Below are positions 58,833-64,000 of a DNA stretch of 64,000 bases, piece by piece (positions within the stretch are counted from its first letter, which is position 1; each line of letters opens with the position of its first letter). The position numbers and the translations under genes are program-made. The DNA is taken from positions 62,001-126,000 of the forward strand of contig JBBJLW010000004.1 in assembly GCA_037720595.1 (NCBI GenBank), given 5' to 3'. This DNA is from Gaiellasilicea sp037720595 (GTDB lineage: Bacteria; Actinomycetota; Thermoleophilia; Gaiellales; Gaiellaceae). Under the pieces are notes generated by a model. It had not been told where the DNA came from. It worked only from the letters and a program-made list of their open reading frames with translations, and ran no database searches.

Positions 58833-60338
58833 ATGCGGCCAGCGCGCTTGCGTCCGAGCAAGCACCTGCCGCAGGGAAGCGGCGAGGTGCCGTACGCGCT
58901 TTCGCGCGACGAGTTGCGCGGGTTCGGCTTCGGCCAGATTACGGTTGCGCTGATCCAGAGCACGCCGTGGCAGACGGTGATCGCCCCGCGGCTGGATGCC
59001 ATTCAGTTGAAGCGTGAGCGCGCCGGCAAGGAGAAGCCGTGGTACAGCGCTCACGAGCTCGAGGCGATTTGCCTTCTGCAGCGCGTCGCAGGCTTGACCA
59101 GCTACCAGGCCACCCGCGACTTCCTCGCCGGCGACACGATTGCCGCCGACGAGGCGCGCCGCCTGCTCAAGCTGGATCGAACGCGGGGCAACGGCCGCCG
59201 CCGCGGACGACGCGGAGAATTCAGCTCCGGGCCGACCCAGCAGTTCGACGGAGTCCCATCGAAGGCGACGATGACCCGCTTCCTGCGGTGCTGGGACGAA
59301 GTCGAGCGCGCCGACCTCTACGAGCAACTGTTCGAGGCGACGCTCCAGGAGCACCTCGAGTTCCCGGAGTTCCAGGAGGAGTGCCTGACGCTCTACGGCG
59401 ACGGGTCACCGATGCTCACCCATTACACCGCTCCGATCTTCGACCCGAAGAGCGGCAAGATCGTGAATGCGAAGAAGGTGACCGCGCCGGAGGCTGGCTA
59501 CGCCGGCTATGAACGCGGCCCGGATAAGTGCGGTGACGGCTGGAATCTGCTCGCGCTCGTGACTCGAACGTCGCTCCCGACAGCCTACGAGCTGCCGAAG
59601 ATCCACGACTCGGAGCGGGTCGAGTTTGTCCCATTGGTCAATCTGTTCGCGACCAAGGTGCGGCCGATGCTCGACCCCGAGCGCGTGGGAATCATCACCA
59701 CTGACGGCGCCTTCCATAGCCCGCTTGGCCGCGAGGCCGTGCGCGACGCTGGCTACGTCGAGAACATCCACCTCTGCAGCCACGCCGACACCGAGGAAAC
59801 CAATCGGCGCGCCGAGGCGATGAGCGGCCGGAGAATCCCGATCGACGGCTACCCCGGTTGGTTCGCAAACGACCACCGCGAGGTGATCTGCGCTCACGGC
59901 CGCCGCGCCGCCAAGGTGATCGAGCCGCCGAAACGCAACGGCCGGCCCGTCGTCCGCGTCGAGGGGAGTTGCCTCGACGGATGCACGCGGTCGATCTCGA
60001 TCGAGTCCGGCACGTGGCGCCGCGCGCAAAATCCGACTCAGTTTGTCCGTTGCGCCCCACACGAGCCGGCTGACCGCCGCGACTGGGCGCTCGGCAACGG
60101 CCTCACCTTCAACGACCCCGAGGCGAGCTCCCACGGAAAGATGCGGTTCGGACGCAACGAGGGATTCCACGGTGCGATGGCGAGCCGCTACAAACTGCTC
60201 GAGAAGCGGTGGTTCCGCCGCCGCGGGCAGGTGCGGATCGAGGTGGCGATGGTCTTCAGCATCGTCCACGTCATCGCAATGGAATACCGCCGGCGTCTGA
60301 GCGAGGCCGAAGGGCCAACACTCCAACTGGCCGCCTAG
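58833..60338 (+). CDS. Transposase, DDE type, family not assigned
   Basis: A 501-residue protein. The N-terminal half is DNA-binding (ARRLLKLDRTRGNGRRRGRRGEF, PSKATMTRFLRCWDEVERADLY). The catalytic region has YGDGSPMLTHYTAPIFDP, IITTDGAFHSPLGREAVRDAGYV and a late RFGRNEGFHGAMASRYKLLEKRWFRRRGQ, consistent with Asp, Asp and Glu of an IS1182-like or related DDE enzyme. It is 210 bp from the right TIR and is the only transposase in the island. ATG 58833 is preferred over upstream starts. Confidence 0.8.
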   Translation: MRPARLRPSKHLPQGSGEVPYALSRDELRGFGFGQITVALIQSTPWQTVIAPRLDAIQLKRERAGKEKPWYSAHELEAICLLQRVAGLTSYQATRDFLAGDTIAADEARRLLKLDRTRGNGRRRGRRGEFSSGPTQQFDGVPSKATMTRFLRCWDEVERADLYEQLFEATLQEHLEFPEFQEECLTLYGDGSPMLTHYTAPIFDPKSGKIVNAKKVTAPEAGYAGYERGPDKCGDGWNLLALVTRTSLPTAYELPKIHDSERVEFVPLVNLFATKVRPMLDPERVGIITTDGAFHSPLGREAVRDAGYVENIHLCSHADTEETNRRAEAMSGRRIPIDGYPGWFANDHREVICAHGRRAAKVIEPPKRNGRPVVRVEGSCLDGCTRSISIESGTWRRAQNPTQFVRCAPHEPADRRDWALGNGLTFNDPEASSHGKMRFGRNEGFHGAMASRYKLLEKRWFRRRGQVRIEVAMVFSIVHVIAMEYRRRLSEAEGPTLQLAA

Positions 60339-60353
60339 CCTCTCCGGCTAGGC
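60333..60353. terminator. Hairpin at the transposase stop
   Basis: GCCTAGCC-TCTCC-GGCTAGGC, 8-bp stem that includes the TAG stop at 60336-60338. Confidence 0.55.
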
Positions 60354-60375
60354 ACCGCAAATCGAGCGAAGCGAA

Positions 60376-60399
60376 AACGGCAGGCGAAAGCCTGCCGTT
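60376..60399 (+). terminator. Intrinsic-type hairpin after the transposase
   Basis: AACGGCAGGC-GAAA-GCCTGCCGTT, a perfect 10-bp stem with a GAAA tetraloop, 37 bp after the transposase stop. Only a weak T stretch follows. Confidence 0.7.
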
Positions 60400-60533
60400 G
60401 CTGTACGTTCGTCCGGAATAGAAACCCGCCGCGCTCCCGGCTAAGGCGTTTTACCTCTTTCAAAAGGTAAGACCTGTCGGATCGGAACCGGCTCTGCCAG
60501 CTGCGCGAAGTTGAAACGGGATCGAACGAGGTT

Positions 60534-60548
60534 GTTGAAACTGAGCCC
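60534..60548 (-). repeat. Right terminal inverted repeat of the island
   Basis: On the minus strand GGGCTCAGTTTCAAC; the plus strand ends GAGCCC directly before AGCA. A second GTTGAAAC lies 24 bp inside (60510-60517), preceded by CGGCTCTG at 60489-60496. Confidence 0.8.
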
Positions 60549-60880
60549 AGCAATTCCTCGTAGACGATCGGCCGGTGGACATAGTCGTCGGCGCCCCGCT
60601 GGAACGCCCGCAACCGATCGACGGCGTCAGCTCGCTCGGGGCCGAGCACGATCACGGGCACCTCGCGGTTCCAGGTACGCCCAGGCGCGCCCTCGCGTAG
60701 ACGGGCGCACAGATCGAGTTCCGAGACCAGCACGAGATCGGGCAGGAGCCGCTCGGCGAGGTCGAGTGTCTCGCCGCCGAAGCGCGCGTTCAGCACCTCG
60801 AAGCCGTCCGTCAAGAGCTGCCGCGCGAGATAGTCGCGGATGTCGGATTCTGAGTGGGAGAGAAGCACCGCCGCCGCCAT
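60549..60880 (-). pseudogene. Response regulator, 5' fragment (receiver domain)
   Basis: ATG 60880. It reads MAAAVLLSHSESDIRDYL and runs to RGADDYVHRPIVYEELL, the end of a receiver domain with the Lys position replaced (DDYVHRP for DDYxxKP). The phospho-acceptor region is DLVLVSELDLCARLR, shorter than usual and with Ser where Asp is expected, so this was probably an atypical regulator. At 60549 the frame enters the transposon and runs on as unrelated sequence to a stop at 60335. The continuation is at 41749-41430. Confidence 0.88.
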
Positions 60881-60917
60881 GTACTCGAAGCTAGCATCGG
60901 CTTCTCGGAGCCGAAAG

Positions 60918-61904
60918 ATGTCCTTTGTCTCAATTTCTCAACGCTTCCTCCCCAGCCGTCCGGTCGGCTCACGGCCGTTTCGGACAGTCCTGTTCGCGCT
61001 CTTCCTAGTCGCCTTCCTCCTCGTTGCCTGCGCGTCGGGTGGCAGCAGCGGCTGGCAGCGACACGCACCACTTTCCGAGCCGCGCACTGAGGTTGCCGCC
61101 GCGGTCGCGAACGGTTCGATCGTCGCGGTCGGCGGCTTCCAATCGACAGGTGCGAACTCACCGAGAGCCGACACGTACTCGATTGCCGAAGACCGCTGGC
61201 GCCGACTGCCGGATCTGCCCCTAGCCGTCGACCACGCGGCGGCGGCGAGCGCGAACGGCCGCGTCTACATCCTGGGCGGCTACGGCTCCGACCGACGTCC
61301 GCTACGCACGGCCTTCGTGCTCGAGGCCGGCCGCTGGCGCTCGCTCGCGCCGATGCCGGAAGCGCGAGCCGCGGCTGCGGCTGCCGTAGCGAACGGCGTC
61401 CTCTACGTCCTCGGCGGCGTCGACGGCCGTCGCGGGCTTGCGCGAGTGGCGCTCGCCCACGACCATTACACCCGTCGCTGGTCGCGGCTGCCCGGGCCGA
61501 ATCCGCGCGAGCATCTCGCCGCCGCCGCGACGGGGGGCCGGATCTACGCACTCGGCGGTCGCACCGCAGGCTACGACACGAATCTTGCGCTGCTCGAGGT
61601 CTACCGGCCTGCCTCCCGTATCTGGTCGCGCCTCCCACCCGTGCCGACGGCGCGCGGCGGCACCGGCGCCGCGGCCATCGCCGGTCGCATCGTCTCCGTG
61701 GGCGGGGAAGAGCCCGCAGGCTCGATCAACAGCGTCTTCGCCTACAGCCCAGCCACCCGGCGCTGGCAGCGGCTGGCGAACCTCCCGACTCCGCGCCACG
61801 GCCTCGGCGTCGTCGCCTATCGGGACCGCGTCTATGCCGTCGCCGGCGGGCCGCAGCCGGGCTTGACGACGAGCGGCGCGGTCGAGAGCCTGCGCGTCCC
61901 CTAG
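60918..61904 (+). CDS. Kelch-repeat lipoprotein
   Basis: A 328-residue protein with a lipoprotein signal (FALFLVAFLLVACASG, lipobox LVAC with the lipidated Cys near residue 36). Five to six Kelch repeats follow (VAVGGFQSTG, VYILGGYGSDRR, LYVLGGVDGRR, IYALGGRTAGYD, IVSVGGEEPAG, VYAVAGGPQPG), forming a beta-propeller. Likely an extracellular binding or galactose-oxidase-like scaffold; no catalytic residues seen. ATG 60918 gives the proper signal peptide. Divergent from the response regulator by 37 bp. Confidence 0.85.
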   Translation: MSFVSISQRFLPSRPVGSRPFRTVLFALFLVAFLLVACASGGSSGWQRHAPLSEPRTEVAAAVANGSIVAVGGFQSTGANSPRADTYSIAEDRWRRLPDLPLAVDHAAAASANGRVYILGGYGSDRRPLRTAFVLEAGRWRSLAPMPEARAAAAAAVANGVLYVLGGVDGRRGLARVALAHDHYTRRWSRLPGPNPREHLAAAATGGRIYALGGRTAGYDTNLALLEVYRPASRIWSRLPPVPTARGGTGAAAIAGRIVSVGGEEPAGSINSVFAYSPATRRWQRLANLPTPRHGLGVVAYRDRVYAVAGGPQPGLTTSGAVESLRVP

Positions 61905-61906
61905 CT

Positions 61907-63574
61907 CTACAGCCTTCCGGAGCGGACGACGCCGAGCAGGAGCCAGAACCCGAGCCCGCCGGAGAGCAGGAAGCCGATCACCGAGAGGAAGTGGACGCCG
62001 AAGAGCTGCGGGCCCTCAGTCGCGAGAATCCCGATCAGCGCCGAGCCGAGCAGCCCGCCGGCGACGACGAGGGCGATGACGACGCGGTTGATCGCCACGT
62101 CCAGCTTGTGCATGAACTCGTCGAGTCCCTTGTGCACGAAGCCCACCTCGATCTGGCCGTCGCGAATCTCCTGCAGCACGTCGTGCACCTGGTAGGGGAG
62201 GTCGCGCGCGATCCCGAAGAGCTCTCGCCCGTCCTTCTGAGCGCGCTGCGCGAGCCGCTGCGGCGTGAACCGCTCCAGCATCAGCGCGCGTGCATAGGGC
62301 TGCGCGACCTCGAAGACGTTGAAGCCCGGATAGAGGTCGATTCCCACCGAGCCGAGCGTCGCGATCGCCTTGTCGAGCATGACGAAGCGCGTCGGCAACC
62401 TCAGGTTCATCGCGTAGATCAGGCTGAAGCCCTCGCGGATCACCTGGATCGGGTCGATCTCGGCGAGGCTGGCGCCGTAGTAGCGGTAGTAGAGGTCGCG
62501 CAGCGCCGTCGTGAACTCCTCCTCGCGCTCCTTCGGGTAGCGGACGCCTAGCTCGGCGAGTCGGCGCGGCATCCCCTCGATGTTCTCGTTGGCGGCGGCG
62601 ATGAAGAGACCGGTCAGCTTGCCCATGTCGGCATCGGTCAGCTTCCCGACGAGCCCGAAGTCGACGAGTCCGATTCGAGCGCCGTCGAGGACGAGCACGT
62701 TCGCCGGGTGCGGATCGGCGTGGAAGAAGCCGTGGCGGAAGATCATCTCCATCCAGGTCTCCGTGATCCGGTAGGCGAGCTCGCGCCGCTCCTCGACCGA
62801 GCGTACGTCGAGGTCGAGGTCGGCGAGCTGGACGCCGTCGAGGAACTCGAGCGTAAGGATCCGAGAGCCCGAGTAGGTGCGGTAGACCTTCGGCACGAGC
62901 ACGAGCTCCGAGTCGGCGAAGTTGCGGCGGAACGTCTCCGCGTTCCGTGCCTCGAGCCGGTAGTCGAGCTCGTGCCTGATCGAGCGGGCGAACTCGTCGA
63001 CGAGCGCGCTCGCGTCGATGAAGTCGAGCGAGCGGACGCGCTCCTTGACGATGCGGGCCGCCTGGTAGAGGAGCGCGAGGTCGGACTCGATCTGGCGCGG
63101 CGCGTGGGGCCGCTGCACCTTGACGACGACCTCGTCGCCGTTCGGCAGCGTCGCCCGATGCACCTGGCCGATCGAGGCGGCGGCGATCGGCAGCTCCTCG
63201 AAGGAACGGAAAGCCTGCTCGAGCGAGAGGCCGAGCTCGGCCTCCACGACAGCCCGCGCCTGCTCGAACGGAAACGGCCGGACGTCGTCCTGGAGCCCGC
63301 GCAGCTCGGCGACGATGTCCGGCGGGACGATGTCCGGCCGGGTCGATAGGAGCTGCCCGAACTTGACGAACGTCGGGCCGAGCTCGTCGAGCAGCTCGCG
63401 CAGGTGTCGCCCGCGATCCGAGCCGGCGTCTGCGTCGAGCTCGACCCGCGAGGTCCACGGCAGGATGTCGGTCAGCTTGTGGCGCTCGAAGAAGTAGCCG
63501 AACCCGTGCCGGACCGCGACCTGCGCGATCTCGGAGAGCCGGCCGATCTTGCGGGTGCGTGGAGGCACGCCCAT
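61907..63574 (-). CDS. ubiB: UbiB/ABC1 atypical protein kinase
   Basis: A 555-residue protein. The KxGQ motif is FVKFGQLLSTRPD, the ATP-site Ala-rich loop is PIAAASIGQVHRATLPNG, then VVVKVQRPHAP, FHADPHPANVLVLDG and LVDFGLVGKL. Two hydrophobic helices at the C-terminus (residues 500-550) anchor it in the membrane. The family supports quinone or other isoprenoid-lipid metabolism through ATPase activity. It converges on the Kelch gene with 2 bp between stops. Confidence 0.92.
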   Translation of the reverse strand: MGVPPRTRKIGRLSEIAQVAVRHGFGYFFERHKLTDILPWTSRVELDADAGSDRGRHLRELLDELGPTFVKFGQLLSTRPDIVPPDIVAELRGLQDDVRPFPFEQARAVVEAELGLSLEQAFRSFEELPIAAASIGQVHRATLPNGDEVVVKVQRPHAPRQIESDLALLYQAARIVKERVRSLDFIDASALVDEFARSIRHELDYRLEARNAETFRRNFADSELVLVPKVYRTYSGSRILTLEFLDGVQLADLDLDVRSVEERRELAYRITETWMEMIFRHGFFHADPHPANVLVLDGARIGLVDFGLVGKLTDADMGKLTGLFIAAANENIEGMPRRLAELGVRYPKEREEEFTTALRDLYYRYYGASLAEIDPIQVIREGFSLIYAMNLRLPTRFVMLDKAIATLGSVGIDLYPGFNVFEVAQPYARALMLERFTPQRLAQRAQKDGRELFGIARDLPYQVHDVLQEIRDGQIEVGFVHKGLDEFMHKLDVAINRVVIALVVAGGLLGSALIGILATEGPQLFGVHFLSVIGFLLSGGLGFWLLLGVVRSGRL

Positions 63575-63632
63575 CGCGCAGAGTGTTGCACGGAGCGCGG
63601 CGCACGCCCGCTCGGCCGGGAAAGATAGGCGG

Positions 63633-64000
63633 ATGGACGAGGGGACGATGCTGCTGCTGATCGGCGCGGTGCTGGCCGCGAGCATCGTCGTCGCGCTCGG
63701 CGCGGCGCGAACCGGGTTGCCGGTGCTCGTCGCGTTCCTCGGGCTCGGGATGCTGCTCGGCTCCGACGGCCCCGGCGGGATCGAGTTCGACGACCCCGAG
63801 CTCGCCCGTGAGGTCGGGATCGTCGGCCTGGCACTGATCCTCTACGAGGGCGGGCTGCAGACATCCTGGCGCCGGCTTCGCCAGGTGGCGGTTCCCGCTG
63901 CGCTCCTCAGCACCGTCGGCGTGGTCGTGTCCGCCGTGCTCGGGGGAATCGCCGCCCACAGTCTCTTCGACCTCACCTGGCTCGAGGCGATCCTGCTCGG
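63633..64000 (+). CDS. Cation/proton antiporter (CPA family), N-terminal part
   Basis: The first 122 residues of a membrane protein: LLLIGAVLAASIVVALGAARTGLP, FLGLGMLLGSDGPGG, ALILYEGGLQTSWRRLRQVAVPAALLSTVGVV. The layout matches NhaP2/CvrA-type K+/H+ antiporters. It runs off the right edge. ATG 63633 is preceded by GATAGGCGG. Confidence 0.8.
   Translation, partial: MDEGTMLLLIGAVLAASIVVALGAARTGLPVLVAFLGLGMLLGSDGPGGIEFDDPELAREVGIVGLALILYEGGLQTSWRRLRQVAVPAALLSTVGVVVSAVLGGIAAHSLFDLTWLEAILL

Larger units (their letters stand above)
41750..60548. mobile_element. 18.8-kb transposon-like island with defence genes
   Basis: The ends are 15-bp inverted repeats GGGCTC[C/A]GTTTCAAC with one mismatch (41750-41764 and the complement at 60534-60548). 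Both are flanked by AGCA (41746-41749 and 60549-60552), a 4-bp target duplication. Removing the island plus one AGCA restores the reading frame of the response regulator exactly. Cargo: DNA-binding proteins, SHOCT protein, type III R-M with Abi_C, TcmP/three-Cys pair, hybrid histidine kinase and MT-A70 methylase; a transposase lies at the right end. No internal TIR copy was seen that would limit the mobile unit to the transposase alone. Confidence 0.8.

Noticed and set aside
60451..60470. Inverted repeat TTACCT...AGGTAA near the right island end
   Set aside because: Only 6-bp arms with an 8-bp spacer; likely chance, kept out of the feature list.

Overview
The window is high-GC DNA from an actinobacterium. 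The gene set (a long division/cell-wall cluster with a meso-DAP-type MurE, a split GcvPA/GcvPB glycine dehydrogenase, many GTG/TTG starts and overlapping stops and starts) fits a deep-branching actinobacterial group such as Thermoleophilia. That placement is an inference from gene style, not a phylogeny.

Backbone, left part (1-31.2 kb). The end of nfo is followed by two small unknown genes, a Ca2+/H+ antiporter, a serine hydrolase, L-threonine aldolase, rlmN, two HExxH proteins, an MMPL transporter and the glycine cleavage operon gcvT-gcvH-gcvPA-gcvPB. The operon lies directly downstream of a nearly complete dcw cluster, all on the minus strand, in transcription order mraZ-rsmH-ftsL-like-ftsI-murE-murF-mraY-murD-ftsW-murG-murC-murB-ftsQ-ftsZ. 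Upstream of mraZ are 10-bp-spaced GTGG boxes that look like the MraZ operator, and a consensus promoter sits before ftsZ. A PfkB kinase and an ECF sigma/ogt pair follow. Four copies of a perfect or near-perfect palindrome (CTTGTGTTG-N3-CAACACAAG type) lie in the first 4.8 kb.

Accessory part (31.2-60.9 kb). One OmpR-type response-regulator gene appears to have been cut into three pieces. Its first 110 codons are at 60549-60880, its middle at 41430-41749 and its last codons at 31224-31264, all on the minus strand. The first interruption (31249-41445, about 10.2 kb) is a prophage-like satellite with a tyrosine integrase, an excisionase-like protein, a RepA-like ATPase, portal, fused protease-capsid, large terminase and HNH protein, but no tail or lysis genes. 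It is bounded by a 16-bp direct repeat, with probable integrase arm sites just inside each end. The second interruption (41750-60548, 18.8 kb) has 15-bp terminal inverted repeats and a 4-bp AGCA target duplication. It carries a type III restriction-modification locus with an Abi_C protein, a TcmP/three-Cys pair, an MT-A70 methyltransferase, a hybrid histidine kinase, several unknown genes and a DDE-like transposase at its right end. Joining the three pieces in silico gives an uninterrupted 224-residue response regulator.

Backbone, right part (60.9-64 kb). A Kelch-repeat lipoprotein, a UbiB/ABC1 kinase and the start of a cation/proton antiporter.
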